Assembly (NCBI GenBank): GCA_031761405.1
Contig: JASEVX010000011.1
Span: 20,071,959 to 20,135,958 of the forward strand
Direction: 5' to 3'
Source of the DNA: Serripes groenlandicus
Lineage: Eukaryota > Mollusca > Bivalvia > Cardiida > Cardiidae
Length of the DNA stretch: 64,000 nucleotides
Both the position numbers and the translations under genes were made by a program. Positions 31,003 to 42,852 of this stretch are shown here, piece by piece (the stretch's first letter is position 1; each line of letters starts with the position of its first letter). A model generated the notes under the pieces. The model saw only the letters and a program-made list of their open reading frames with translations. It searched no databases and was not told the DNA's origin.

Positions 31003-31252
31003 GAAAAGACTGTGAAGAAAAGAAAAATCAGAAAACAATGAGAAAACTTTCACAGAGCGTTTTCCGTAAATTCCATACGCTTTATCTGAAACTTGTCTAG
31101 ATGTTACCATTTTTTCATTCGGCCTAGTCTAAAAAATAGCAGTTGGGGGCTGAAGGATACATGTACGATGGGTTTTTAAAGAAGAACGCGGACAACTGTT
31201 TTAGCGTCAGTAGAGTTTACCTGTTATATATGAACTTTAAATATGAAGTACG

Positions 31253-31466
31253 TTAACTCTTTCCCACTTACAACACATCTGCAGCAGATGACTTTGAAAA
31301 CATGTTGGCATTTAATGAACAATCTAGTTAAATGGGAATGTAACTGTTAAACACAGTTGAAAACATTGCGACAGAGAAATTGCTCAACAATAGCAATTTC
31401 TTCTTTTGCCGCAATGTTTTTAAAAGTCGTTTGCTGTAGAGGTGTCAGTATGTTGAAAAGGGTTAC
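31253..31466. mobile_element. Family A MITE, block copy 1
   Basis: TTAACTCTTTCCCACTTACA to ATGTTGAAAAGGGTTAC with a core hairpin GAGAAATTGCTCAACAATAG. Partner at 51313-51518. Confidence 0.82.
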
Positions 31467-31794
31467 AATATATATATATGGGGTGCTACGTGATCTGTTG
31501 ATTCAGCAAGCACATTTCGAAAGGTTTGGTGTGTTGGGGGAAATCTGAAAACAGCCTCTGATTTGCATGAAAATTTCGGCGACACGTATTATTTCAATGC
31601 AAACATGACGAACAAATCTCAGGTAGCTGTATAAATCTACTTTGAATTTCTCTGATTCTTTATTTGTATATGAAAATTATAATGTTGAATTTGTTTTCGT
31701 AGTAAATGAACTGGCTACCTATTTTGTTGAATTAACTTTTTTTCAAGCTCATCTGAGTATAACACACCAAAGGTTGGATATTTTGATCATCCCA

Positions 31795-31982
31795 GTATCC
31801 CCTCGATGTCCTTTTCCAGTATCCCCTCGATGCCTTTCCAGTATCCCCTCCATGTCCTTTTCCAGTATCCCCTCGATGTCCTTTTCCAGTATCCCCTCGA
31901 TGCCTTTCCAGTATCCCATCCATGTCCTTTTCCAGTATCCCCTTGATGTCCTTTTCCAGTATCCCCTCGATGCCTTTCCAGT
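31795..31982. repeat. 24-bp minisatellite, about 8 units
   Basis: The unit is ATGTCCTTTTCCAGTATCCC plus CTCG, with a 22-bp variant GATGCCTTTCCAG. The partner array at 51842-52855 has over 40 units. Confidence 0.93.
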
Positions 31983-32084
31983 TTCTATCACATCTTTTCT
32001 TTTACTTCCTACGATTCATACAACATTTTGGTTGGTACTGTTACCCAAATCATACACTTTTTAAATTATTCTCCTCAAAAATAA

Positions 32085-32155
32085 TTGGTGTTTAACGCCG
32101 CTTTCAAAAAAAATTCTGTTATATCAGGGCGTTTTCTTGGTAAGTTACCAGTACT
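32085..32155 (-). mobile_element. SINE 3' fragment marking the right edge of the duplicated block
   Basis: TGGTGTTTAACGCCGCTTTC to GGTAAGTTACCAGTACT matches the start of 52960-53195; similarity stops here while copy 2 carries on into the full SINE. Confidence 0.75.
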
Positions 32156-32224
32156 CATCTGGTCGTATGACAAAAGTTTCAGTCGTAAGTAGGACTTAGT
32201 AGCTAAGTGAATAAAAAAAAACCA

Positions 32225-32590
32225 TAGCGAATTGGTTGATACGGGTCATAGATCGTAGTTCAACCACTCAAAACACATAGCTAATTGGTTGATCTTCGTC
32301 GTAGATCGTAGCTCAGCCACTGAAAAAAATAGAAAATTGTTTGATCTGGGTCTTAGATAGTAGCTCAGCCACTGAAATAAAAATTCGAATTGGTTGATCT
32401 GGGTCGTAGATCGTAGGTGAGCCAATATAAAAACATAGCGAGTTGGTCGATCTGGGTCGTCGATCGTAGCTCAGCCACTGAGAAAAACATGGCGTATTGG
32501 TTGATCTGGGTCGTAGATCGTAGCTGAACCACTCAAAAGACATAGCGAGTTGGTTGATCTGGGTCGTAAATCGTAGCTCAGCCAATGAAA
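32225..32590. repeat. About 53-bp minisatellite, 7 units
   Basis: The unit is GTTGGTTGATCTGGGTCGTA, then GATCGTAGCTCAGCCACTGA, then AAAAACATAGCG (51-56 bp). GTTGATCTGGG recurs at this spacing with indels. Confidence 0.9.
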
Positions 32591-32593
32591 ATC

Positions 32594-32790
32594 GTTATTA
32601 CGCCTTTTTTTTCGCGTTATAACGCCATTTTTTCGCGTTATTACGACTTTATTTTCGCGTTATTACGCCTTTATTTCGCGTTATAACGCTTTTTATTAGC
32701 TTTAATACGCCTTTATTTTCGCGTTTTTACGCCTTTTTTTCGCGTTATAATGCCTTTATTCGCGTTACTACGCCTTACTTCGCATTCAAA
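32594..32790. repeat. About 23-bp CGCGTTATTACGCC tandem repeat
   Basis: About eight units of TTATTACGCCTTTATTTTCG with CGCGTTAT/ATAACGC inverted words. Confidence 0.88.
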
Positions 32791-33592
32791 TTGCATGGCA
32801 ATCAGTCATTCAGAAGAGCTTTGTCAAGTTCGTCAATTCGTCAACTCGTCAATTTAGTTGACTAAATTGACGAAAAAAATATTTTTCTAAAACTTAATTT
32901 CTTTCCTTTAGATAATGTATCTGGACGTATTAAATGAAACTTAGGCTCATTTTTCATGTTTCATGGCGATCAGTCTATGTATATGGACGTATTGAATGCA
33001 AATAAGGGCCTATTTCAAATTGCATGGCCATCAGTCATTCAGAAGTGATCGTCAATTTCGTCAATACGTCAATTTTGTTGACGAGTTGACGAGTTGATGA
33101 CGATTTTTTTTTTTCTGAAAACTTTATTTGTGTCTTTTAGATAATGTATCTGGACGTATTGAATGCAACTTATGCACTACTATTTCAACTTCCATGGCTA
33201 TCAGTCATTCAGAAGGGCTTCGTCAACTCGTCAATATTGTTGATGAATTGACGAAAAAAATATTTTTCTAAAAACTTGATTTCTGTCTTTTAGATAATGT
33301 ATCTGGACGTATTGAATGCAAATTAGACCCTATGTTAAATTTCATCGCCATCAGTCATTCAGAAGAAATTCGTCAATTCGTCAACTCGTTAATTTTGTTA
33401 ACGAATTGCCGAAAAAAATATTTTTCTAAAAACTTTATTTCTGTCTTTTAGATAATGTATCTGGACGTATTGAATGCAAATTAGACCTGTTTCATGTTTC
33501 ATGGCGATCAGTCAATTAGACGAGCTTCGTCAAGTTCGTCATCTCGACAATTTTGTAGACGAATTGACTGAAAAAAGAAAAAAGTCTTTTAA
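32791..33592. repeat. About 155-bp tandem repeat, five units, direct orientation
   Basis: Each unit has TTCGTCAATTCGTCAACTCG facing its inverse GACGAATTGACGA, then TTTTAGATAATGTATCTGGA and CATGGCCATCAGTCATTCAG. An inverse array lies at 35245-35750. Confidence 0.88.
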
Positions 33593-34469
33593 ATAATGTA
33601 TATTTGTTCAAATGGAGCTGTTCTCTTTGCCAAACTTCACGGGTTCGTACATCTTGGTAACAGCAAAAGGACGGGCCTTTATGTTCTCTTTACTAGCAGT
33701 AAACAACATTTGATATGTCAACCTTATTACAATGGGTTCACCGATGAAAACAATACCAAATTTCGTCTACACTGTACGGATGTGAGCTATGGCATTCTAT
33801 GTCTTCTTCAGATATCCAGAACGTTGCAATCTTTGGTAATTATGTGGCAAACAATCACAGCATTTGCACTGTAGGACACGTACATATATGGTATTTAGTC
33901 TGCTAGGTCGGTACAACATACAATGTGAAATTGACAAACGCAAAACAACTTTCCTTCAAAGACTTTGTAAAATGCCTACGAATTGTCTCACTAACCAGAT
34001 TTTCACTTATCGTCTAAATTGGTTTAAAACAATTCAATGTACTCGACAATTTTTTTTTATGTCCGATACTTTTGATTTAGTGCAAAAATATGGTTTAACT
34101 GCATACATTGTATGTGCACTCGTATCTAACTACTGGCACATTCCCTGAGAAAAAGGTTTGAATGCGAGCGTCAGGAAAGAATGAACCTCCACCATGGCTT
34201 CGACCGTTTCGTGTCTGTTCACAAAAACAGCCTTCCATTTTTTTATATTTGCCAAAACGCGCAGAACTATGCATCATGCATAAAGTGCCATATAAGTATT
34301 AGTTATTAGCAAACACTTATGGGAAACTGTCAGTCAGTGTGTGTAATGCCAAAATATTAATACAAATATCCAGGGACACTTACTATCCGAATGTGCTAAT
34401 TTCTCAATTGAACGGAATTTATATTTTTGAAAACATCAGTTTTTACTGTACTAATGATAGCTATAAACG
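33593..34469. other. Spacer between the inverted arrays
   Basis: Small ORFs at 33596-33874 and 33864-34148 have no recognisable product. No element ends seen. Confidence 0.35.
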
Positions 34470-35240
34470 ATGTTAAACTTCAGGGCTTCGCTCAACAGTA
34501 TGAGTATATATGTGATAATTTCATGCGTGAACGCGATTCAGAATACATTTCCAAATACAGAGAGTCATCAACTAGAACCTGTGTATGTATTTAACTGAAG
34601 AAGAATGTGCTGCGATGTTTGTCAACGTTTATTTTGGTGCTTTTTATACGTTGACAAATATCAAGGCTCATTTACATCTAAAATATGCATTTGGGGACCG
34701 TCCACCAGTACGTGTGTACTTTAGGTAATTGCATGGTTGGACGCGCCACAGAATACACTTCCCCCATGCAGAAAGCTATTGGCAAGAACCTGTGTATGAA
34801 GAGATTCAACTGAAGAAGAATATGCTTTGATGTTTGTCAATGTATATTTCGTTGTGTTTCTTTTCTTGAAAAACATCAGGGCTCATTTTCATGCATGGTT
34901 TGCTTTACGGGTCTGTTCACCAGTTCGTGTGTATGTGATAATTCCATACGTGAGTGCGCCTCAAAATAATTTTCCCAATGCAGAATGTCATCAACTAGAA
35001 CCTGTATATGTTGAAGTCCAAAATAAGGACCGATTTTCATATAATATATTCATTTGTCTTCCGTTCACCAGTATGAGTGTATATATGATAATTTCATGCG
35101 TGGACTAGCCCCATAATACATTCAACTCATACAGAAAGCCATCGACTAAAACCTAGGTATTTATCTATTCAACTGAACAAGAATGTGCTGTGATGTTTGT
35201 CAACATTTATTTTGGTGAGTTTTATACGTTGACATATGTT
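34470..35240. repeat. Diverged tandem repeat of roughly 180-215 bp, four units
   Basis: Recurring words include GATGTTTGTCAACGTTTATT, GTATGTGATAATTTCATGCG, ACATTTCC..CAGAAAG.CATC and CTAGAACCTGTGTATG. Units have many indels. Confidence 0.7.
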
Positions 35241-35244
35241 ATCC

Positions 35245-35750
35245 ATATGGTGAAATTCAAAATTACAACCAATTGACGAACTTGATGAAGCTCTTTTGAA
35301 TGACTGATGGCCAGGAGAATTAAAATAGGGTCTAATGTGCATTCAATATGTTCAGATTCAGTATCTAAAAGACAGAAATAAAGTTTTTAGAAAAATATTT
35401 TGTTCGTCAATTCGTCAACAAAATTGATGTGTTAACGAATTGACGAACTTGATGTAGCTCTTCTGAATGACTGATGGCCATGCAAGTTAAAAAGGGCCTA
35501 ATTTGCATTCAATACGTCCAGATACATTATCTTAAAGACAGAAATAAAGTTTTTAGAAAAATATTATTTCGTCAATTCGTCAACAAAATTGACGTGTTGA
35601 CGAATTGACGAACTTGACAAAGCTCTTCTGAATGACTGATGGTGATGAAATTTGAAATAGGACCTAACGTGCATTCAATACGTCCAGATATATTATCTAA
35701 AAGACAGAAATAAAGTTTTTAGAAAATAATTTGTTCGTCAATTAGGAAAT
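35245..35750. repeat. The 155-bp repeat in inverted orientation, about three units
   Basis: TTCAATACGTCCAGATACAT, TAAAAGACAGAAATAAAG and TTCTGAATGACTGATGGCCA are inverse complements of the words at 32791-33592. Confidence 0.88.
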
Positions 35751-36290
35751 ATTGTTAACACTCTGTGGGCTGCATTTTTAACTTGAGCATGTTGATTCTT
35801 TATCGGAATGTTTGTCTTGATGATATGTAGGCTAAGTTCGAATATTGGTCATGTTTGTTAAAAAACTAGGTCACTAGGCCAAATTGAAGGAAAACATTGT
35901 TAACACTCTGGAGGCCGCACTTTTGGCTTCAGCAGCTTGAACTTTTTTCAGAATGTTCATCTGAATGATATCTAGGTCAAGTACGTACATGGGTCATATT
36001 GGGTCAGAAATTAGGTCACTAGGCAAAATTGAAGCGCATTTTTACTTTGAGCAAGTTGAAACTTTGTCAGAATGTTTGTCTTGATGAAATCTAGTCCATG
36101 TTCGAATATGGGTCATATCAGGTAAAAAGAATAGGTCACTAGGCCAAATGACGGACAATCTTGTTAACACTCTGGAGGTTCCATTTTGAATCTTTGTCAG
36201 AATAATTGTCTTGATGTGTTTTGCATTATAAATCACATTGCATAATTCAGATGAACGATCTATGGCCATCATGCCCCTCTTGATTGTTTT
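35751..36290. mobile_element. Tandem-core element, right end (three core units)
   Basis: Core units of 150-190 bp with GTTAACACTCTGGAGGC, CAGAATGTTTGTCTTGATGA and GGTCACTAGGCCAAAT. It ends CAGATGAACGATCTATGGCC then ATCATGCCCCTCTTG, like the right end at 60600-60635. Repeats of this kind abound in bivalve DNA. The left end is missing. Confidence 0.65.
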
Positions 36291-36477
36291 TTTCTTCATG
36301 TGCAACGAAACATTGCGGTTTCTTTGATGCTTTGCCTCAAACAGTCGTATTGCTATTATATGATCTCACTTAACAATTTCTCTGACGACCTGTAATGAAA
36401 ACATTGTAGAAAATGACACATTGTCCAAATACCTCTTCCTCCTTTTCTGTGAATTCGCTTTCAGACCATTCCGAGCA

Positions 36478-36752
36478 AAGCCCCGGTAGATCAGTCGGTA
36501 GCGACGCGATTTGTGAGTTCGAACCCCAGCTCGGCCGACATTCATTTCGACGTTTGACAAATGTCACTGTGACAAGCTTCATTCGTCTTCCACCAATGGG
36601 CTTACAGTCTTTGTGGAAAAGCAGCCAGTTGTTTGGCAAGATTGTTGTGTGGAGTGGAGTACTGGTGTCAGAAAGCCAGGAAACACCTGAGTAGGTGAAC
36701 TTGCGGACGTGATATGACTGAAATATTGTTTGAAAACGGCGTTTAAACCCAA
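36478..36752 (+). mobile_element. tRNA-derived SINE, plus strand
   Basis: Head AGCCCCGGTAGATCAGTCGG (A box) and GAGTTCGAACCCCAGCTCGG (B box), body TCATTCGTCTTCCACCAATG, 3' end AACGGCGTTTAAACCCAAATC. Same subfamily as 53863-54156; part of the head has a small deletion. Confidence 0.9.
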
Positions 36753-36769
36753 ATCACACATCCACGATC

Positions 36770-37199
36770 AGATCATCCCGCATTGTTGGTAAGACGGTCC
36801 TTGCGATACTTCAGGAAAATGAACTAAAGCATTCTTACGACAGTTTGAAATAAACATATATTTGCGCATAATTGCAATCTGATCCAAATGTGTAGTTTTG
36901 TCAGAAAGTTCTAGAAACTTACTACGACTGCTTGTCAAGCAGTGCACAGCAAGATCAAAGTGTTTCGATGATCAAACTGTGTGTTTTTCAATGAGTATTG
37001 TTTATTTACACATATTTTACAATAATTAACAAGTTTATAATGTCAACTTTTACTTAACCGCTTATTCTTATATAACAATATTCTCAATTCCTTATCATAC
37101 AAGGACAAATGAAAATATACTTTGCCGTACAAATATCACTTGCAAACTTTCGTACATGTAAAACACATTTGCAAAATGTATTAATTAAATGCTTTACCC
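36770..37199. other. AT-rich spacer
   Basis: No feature supported. Confidence 0.4.
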
Positions 37200-37425
37200 A
37201 TCTGCTTCCATCAATTTGTCAGTTATACCTTAGGTTTCTTGGGTAATTTACCAGTATTTCTGTCCATTTATCCTGATACCAGTGAGTCAGTCGAAATGCT
37301 TACTCCACAACCATGAGCACAAAGGGAAGTAAGGAGGCGAAGCTATTACTACCAGTTTTAAGCCTTAAGTATGACCCGGCCGGGGATCGAACCCGCGACC
37401 TCCCGAAACGGAGGCGGTATCCAAT
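37200..37425 (-). mobile_element. tRNA-derived SINE, minus strand
   Basis: B box GGGTTCGATCCCCGGCCGGG on the minus strand, with body GCATTTCGACTGACTCACTGG. The outer head is truncated at GCCTCCGTTTCGG. Confidence 0.85.
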
Positions 37426-37714
37426 AAATGCTGTTTATAATTGATCATCAGAGTAATTCTTTAAATGATAATCGAGAATATTATGAACTCATGACTATCT
37501 CTTTTACATTTCATCAATGACAGTTACATTTTGTAATTTGCAATAACCATTTTAGATCAATGGTGATACAGTCGTAAACCTGCATGTTGCAACATAATTT
37601 TTAAAAAGGTCTAGCAAGAAAGTCAAATTTCAAACGAAAATAAAAATATCAGTATAATTTTAATCTTCGCCAGATTGAAAGTTGAATAGGCAGAAGCTCT
37701 TATCATAAAATATA
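37426..37714. other. AT-rich spacer
   Basis: No feature supported. Confidence 0.4.
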
Positions 37715-37936
37715 AACCATTTCCCACAATTTCTGCAGCAGATGACTTTGAAAATATATGGGCAAAACTATGGAAAACATCTGTTAATGTTAATATAATT
37801 GTTGTATAAAGTTGAAAACATTGTGGTAAATGAAAAAATTGCTCATCATGAGCAATATCTCCTTTTGCGACAATGTTTTCAAAATTCGTCTTCTACAGAG
37901 GTGTCTGAAAGCCCCTGTTTGTGGGAAAGGGTAAAG
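37715..37936. mobile_element. Family A MITE, ends decayed
   Basis: CATTTCCCACAATTTCTGCA to TTTGTGGGAAAGGGTAAAG with a core ATTGCTCATCATGAGCAAT palindrome. Confidence 0.75.
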
Positions 37937-38129
37937 AGATGTGTTATTCACATACTTTTCATAGGACTATTGACAAACTCAATGTTTAAAACAATGAAAT
38001 TATCAAGTGATACATTTCACTGTTTATTTTTGACTTTATACAGACTTCCACAACCAGCTTGGAAATATCTTAGACAAAATTGGAAAAATCTCCATAAATG
38101 GCTGTCTAATCATTATGTAGATAACATTG

Positions 38130-38270
38130 TGGTAATTATTTCAAACGTCATCTTCTGCAGATGTGTCAAAATTGACATGCAGTTTGGAAAAGGATTAACG
38201 CATTCCCAATTATAAACGTTTCAAATTCCTCTGCTGCAGAAGTGTTGTATATGGGAAAGGTTTAAACATT
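38130..38270. mobile_element. Fragments of family A MITEs
   Basis: AACGTCATCTTCTGCAGATG, GGAAAAGGATTAACGCATTCCC and ATATGGGAAAGGTTTAA are terminal modules of two damaged copies next to each other. Confidence 0.5.
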
Positions 38271-38638
38271 ACAATACAGAACAGTTGTTTGCAAGATAGA
38301 GATCTTACACCGAAACGAATAGCCTTCTTCGGTATCGACATATCTTAAGGAGCCATTGCTTTTCAAATCATATCTTCAAGTAATCGGGTACAGATTTGTC
38401 AAGATGTGTAGAGTGTAGAGTGCATGAAAGACCGGATTATAAAGGACACTATCTGAAAAGGATTTGTCTTTGTCCCACAATATAACACTATATTTCTTCA
38501 CCGGCCGTCTTCATTGTGAAGAACTGGACAATGGACAAAAAGGAAAATGTCACAATCGACATTCAAATGATTGAAGAACAACTGCTTTGATGAATGATTA
38601 TATCGTTAAACCATATTATTATTAAACAACAATTGAAA

Positions 38639-40576
38639 ACAAGAGCTGTCGGAGGACAGCGCGCTCGACTATTCCACCGCTTATTTAAGTTACTGAGATA
38701 ATGGACTCTAATGTAGTTGCATGCAAAACATTAACCACAATTTCTTAGTGGGTGATAATTTACATTATATGCAGGATATTGTTATTTAACATGATTATTT
38801 TCATAGGTGTGATGGTGAGATAGGGTTGTATAACCTTTCAATTGAGGTTATACAATTGAATGCATCAAGTAGTTACTAAGATATGGTCTCTTAATGAAGT
38901 TGCACGCAAACCTTTAACCATAATTTCTAATTAAAAAAAGGGCAACAATTTGCACCATATACAGAATAGAGTTATCTTAATTGGTTGTGTTTATAGTTGT
39001 GCAATTGGGAAAGGTTGTATAAAGTTTCAATACAATTTTTCAAGTTGTTACTGAGATTACTCTCTAAATGTAGTTGCAAAACTTTAACCAGAATTTCTAA
39101 GTCCAAAAAGGTCCATAACTTGCATTAAATGCTGGATAGAGTAATCATACTTGATTGTTTACCTAGATGTGATGGTTGGTAAGGGCTGTATAAAGTTTCA
39201 ATGCAATGCATCAAGTAGTTACTAAGAGATGGTCTCTTTATGTAGTTGCATGCAAAACTTTAACCAGAATTTATAAGTCCAAAAAGGCCATAACTTGCAT
39301 AAAATGCAGGATAGAGTTATCATACTTGATAATCTACACAGGTGTGATAGTTGGGTAGGGTTGTAGAAAGTTTCAATGCAATTGCATCAAGTAAGTACTG
39401 AGATATAGACTCTTAATTTAGTTGCATGCAAAACTTTAACCAGAATATCTAAGTAAAAAAAAATGCCATAACTTGCATAAAATGCAGGATAGAGTTATCT
39501 AACTTGATAATCTACATAGGTGTGATAGTTGGGTAGAGTTGTATAAAGGTTCAATGCAATGCATCAAGTATATACTGAGACGTGGACTCTTTAATTTAGT
39601 TGCACGCAAAACTTTAACCAGTATTTCTAAGTAAAAAAAGGGCCATAACTTGCATAAAATGCAGAATAGAGTTATCATACTTGATAATCTACACATATGT
39701 AATAGTTAGGTAGGGTTGTAGAAAGTTTCAGTGCAATGCATCAAGTAAATACTGAGATATGGACTCTTAATTTAGTTGCACGCAAAACTTTAACCAGAAT
39801 TTCTAAGTAAAAAAAAGTGCCATAACTTACCTAAAATGCAGGATAGAGTTATCTAACTTGTTAATCTACATAGATGTAATAGTTGGGTAGGGTTGTATAA
39901 AGGTTCAATGCAATGCATCAAGTATATACTGAGATATGGACTCTTAATTTAGTTGCATGCAAAACTTTAACCAGAATTTCTAAGTAAAAAAAGGGCCATA
40001 ACTTGCATAAAATGCAGGATCGAGTTATCTTAGATGATAATCTACACAGGTGTGATAGTTGGGTAGGGTTGTAGAAAGTTTCAATGTAATGCATCAAGTA
40101 AATACTGAGATATGGACTCTTAATTTAGTTGCACGCAAAACTTTAACCAGAATTTTTAAGTAAAAAAAGGGCCATAACTTGCATAAAATGCAAGATAGAG
40201 TTATCTAACTTGATAATCTACATAGGTGTGATAGTTGGGTAGTGCTGTATAAAGTTTCAATGCAATGCATCAATTAAATACTGAGATATGGACTCTTACT
40301 TTAGTTGCACGCAAAACTTTAACCAGAATTTCTAAGTAAAAAAGGGCCATAACTTGCATAAAATGCAGGATAGAGTTATCTAACTTGATAATCTACATTG
40401 GTGTGATAGTTTGGTAGGGTTGTAGAAAGTTTCAATGCAATACATGTAGTATTTAAGAACTTGCATGCAAAACCTTAACCAAAGTGTGACGTGGACGCCG
40501 ACGGCGACGCCGACGCCGACGCCGACGCCAGGGTGAGTAGTATAGCTCTCATATTCTTCGAATAGTCGAGCTAAAA
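38639..40576. mobile_element. Tandem-core element with about ten 177-bp units
   Basis: Left end ACAAGAGCTGTCGGAGGACA then GCGCGCTCGACTATTC; right end CATATTCTTCGAATAGTCGAGC, so CTCGACTATTC is inverted at the two ends. Between lie about ten units of 176-178 bp (GTTGCATGCAAAACTTTAACC at 39243, 39421, 39599, 39775, 39952, 40128, 40304) and a (GACGCC)n stretch at 40490-40530. The plan (unique ends, monomer array, simple repeat) resembles bivalve pearl-type and other non-autonomous Helitron-like elements; that class is inference. Confidence 0.8.
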
Positions 40577-40584
40577 ATGTGAAT

Positions 40585-40696
40585 CAAGTTGAAAATATTG
40601 TGGTAAAAGGCGAAATTGCTCATAATGAACACTTTTTTTCTTTTACCACAATAATGCAGACGCGGCAGGAAGTGTCCATATGTGGGAAAGGGTTAA
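40585..40696. mobile_element. Right half of a family A MITE
   Basis: AAGTTGAAAATATTGTGGTAA, the core AATTGCTCATAATGA, and the end TATGTGGGAAAGGGTTAA. It starts where the tandem-core element ends, so the left half may have been lost at that insertion. Confidence 0.72.
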
Positions 40697-40924
40697 GCAA
40701 CATGATCTGTAGATCTATAGATTGTAGAAATATGCAGTACAGAGTAATTAAGAATATTTCATACAAAATGGTATCTTCTCCTATTGTCATTTGTTTTCAA
40801 CCTTGCATGAAAACCCCTACTTAAGATATTTCACATTTGTTTTACGATGTTGTTGAAGAATATGACTCTAAAATATTCCTTTAAGTTACAGCTCAAAATT
40901 GATTTTTTTGTCTCTCTGAAGCAT

Positions 40925-41060
40925 TTAACCCTTTCTCTAATGTAAATGACTTTAAATGCTTTTGCAGCAGATGACTTTTAAAAACAAGCAAGAGAAAATG
41001 AGAAAGTGCTCATATAATATCCGTCCTCCCCTTTTCCATAATAAGTTCTACATGATTTCA
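40925..41060. mobile_element. Left part of a family A MITE
   Basis: TTAACCCTTTCTCTAATGTA, GCAGCAGATGACTTTTAAAA and a broken core. Confidence 0.6.
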
Positions 41061-41359
41061 ATTACTCTTTCTTTTTGATAGATGTGCCATTTAAGCTACT
41101 CTCAATATTCTATTGTTATAACAAAAGAAGAACATGCTTAGTAAATATAAATTAAGTGAAAGGAGAAGGCGGATTCATTAATGTCTTTGTAGTAAGGCAA
41201 ATAATTGTATGTGGAGTACTGGTGCGGACAACAAGGAAACACATGGCGTGGCGAAGTGGCGACTTTCATATGAACTAAATACTATTAAAAATAACAATCA
41301 ATAAATAAAATGTTAATATTAATTTATACATCTTTGTCAAGTCAATATCGAACTTGATT

Positions 41360-41608
41360 TAGCATGACTTGGCATTCTTATTAAAAATTGAGGCTATTAG
41401 GAAAGATAATGAGGAGTTGAAGTATAAAATCGACAACCTCAGCTCTAAGATCGACATTTTAGAGGGGCATTCTAAACGTAATAACCTGCTGCGAATCGGG
41501 GGACATACGTGGTTGACTAAACGAGTCTTGGAGCAACACGGAGGAAAACGTTAGACACTGTATCAAAAACGACTTGATTTTGACGAGTCTTGCATTTACC
41601 TGCAATTT
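41360..41608 (+). pseudogene. Broken LINE ORF1 fragment (coiled coil)
   Basis: The frame from 41369 encodes KIEAIRKDNEELKYKIDNLS and then SKIDILEGHSKRNNLLRIGG, the coiled-coil to RNNLRI transition typical of LINE ORF1 proteins. It is then frameshifted and stops; traces such as DFDESCIYLQFN follow in another frame. It lies at the left edge of duplicated block copy 2. Confidence 0.6.
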
Positions 41609-41744
41609 AATACATTTAATCCTGGTTCCCCAGCAATGTTTTACATAGTCGTCTGCTACAAAGGCGCCATCAGGGAAATTGGATCTGGCAACATTCAAAC
41701 AGTTTGGACTAAACAAAAAAGCAGCGTTTAATTAGGGTCTACAT

Positions 41745-41840
41745 TAGGGAGAAATTGCTCATGAATTGGCCACAATGTTTTAAAAAAATCGTCTGCTGCT
41801 ATTGCGTCAAAATGAGTCTTTGCAGGTGGGAAAGGGTTAA
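41745..41840. mobile_element. Right half of a family A MITE
   Basis: Shortened core GAGAAATTGCTCATGAATTGG and the end GCAGGTGGGAAAGGGTTAA. Confidence 0.65.
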
Positions 41841-42385
41841 TTAAGGGGTCATTAGCGTTCAATGTACAGTTCTATGATGCTTGTACCACTAGATGCATGA
41901 TCAACGGGGAAAGTTCTGATCAGACTGCTTGTATGAGCAGACTGATGTTGATCAGGGTCCACTTTCACCAACCTTACTTAGTGATAAGTAAGTAATACCT
42001 AAATATTTCATCTTTTCTTTTTTTTGCCGAGTAAAAATGTCAAAATATGTCATAGTCAGTAAGGTTACTATTTATGTCAACTTAGTTATTAACTTAAATA
42101 CATTAAATCATTTATGTTTTACAACATATTAAAGAAACATAAATGATGAAATAGGATGTTTAAGTATTTAAGTATTTAAGTATTACTTAACGCTAAGTAA
42201 GGGTGGTGTAATTGGACCCTGGTGCTTTTCAGTTTTCGTTCGCCTTGGATAGATTGACTCCGAGGAGCATTACGAAATATCTAACTAACTAAGCGGAAAT
42301 GTATACGAGGGGTGATCCAAAAGTAACTGGACTTTCGTGATAAATTTTACATTATTTGATGAAAATTATTTCATATGTTTGTGCT

Positions 42386-42603
42386 TTAATCCTTTCCCGC
42401 ATATTGACGCTTACTGGTGCCTACGCAGCGTCTGCAGCAGACGAATTTTGGAAATGTAATGAACAATTGAGAAATTTCCTTTTGACATTATGTTTTCATC
42501 TCTATTCGATGATAATAGTCAATTCATATAGATTTTTCAATCTGTTTGCCCTCATATATTTAAGTAGTTTACTGCCAGTGTTTTGTATGTGGGAAAGGGT
42601 TAA
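42386..42603. mobile_element. Family A MITE, block copy 2
   Basis: TTAATCCTTTCCCGCATATT to TATGTGGGAAAGGGTTAA; partner of 18633-18832. Confidence 0.8.
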
Positions 42604-42852
42604 CTCGAGGATTTCTTTTATTTTACACTTTGTTTGTCATAGAAACGGTGCGATGCATAGGACACAGTTATTTAATACACTAAACACGATTTTAAATAGC
42701 GGATATCTGAAACCAAATCAACAAATGCTTATGCAAAATTGTATGCCACTACTTTGAAGTAATATTATTTTGAAAAAATATTTTTAAATTTCAATGTCAA
42801 TGGTCCTAGATTAACATCACAAGATTAAAATTGAATATTTGTTTACAAGACC

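Larger units (their letters stand above)
16230..32152. repeat. Segmental duplication, copy 1 (carries gene A)
   Basis: See the partner at 41612-53026. Copy 1 is about 4.5 kb longer, owing to the LINE fragment, several MITEs, three SINEs and the 24.0-25.5 kb stretch around exon 3. Confidence 0.93.

Noticed and set aside
33596..34148. Two ORFs of over 90 codons between the inverted arrays
   Set aside because: No recognisable domain, no splice framing, and overlapping frames; not enough to call genes.
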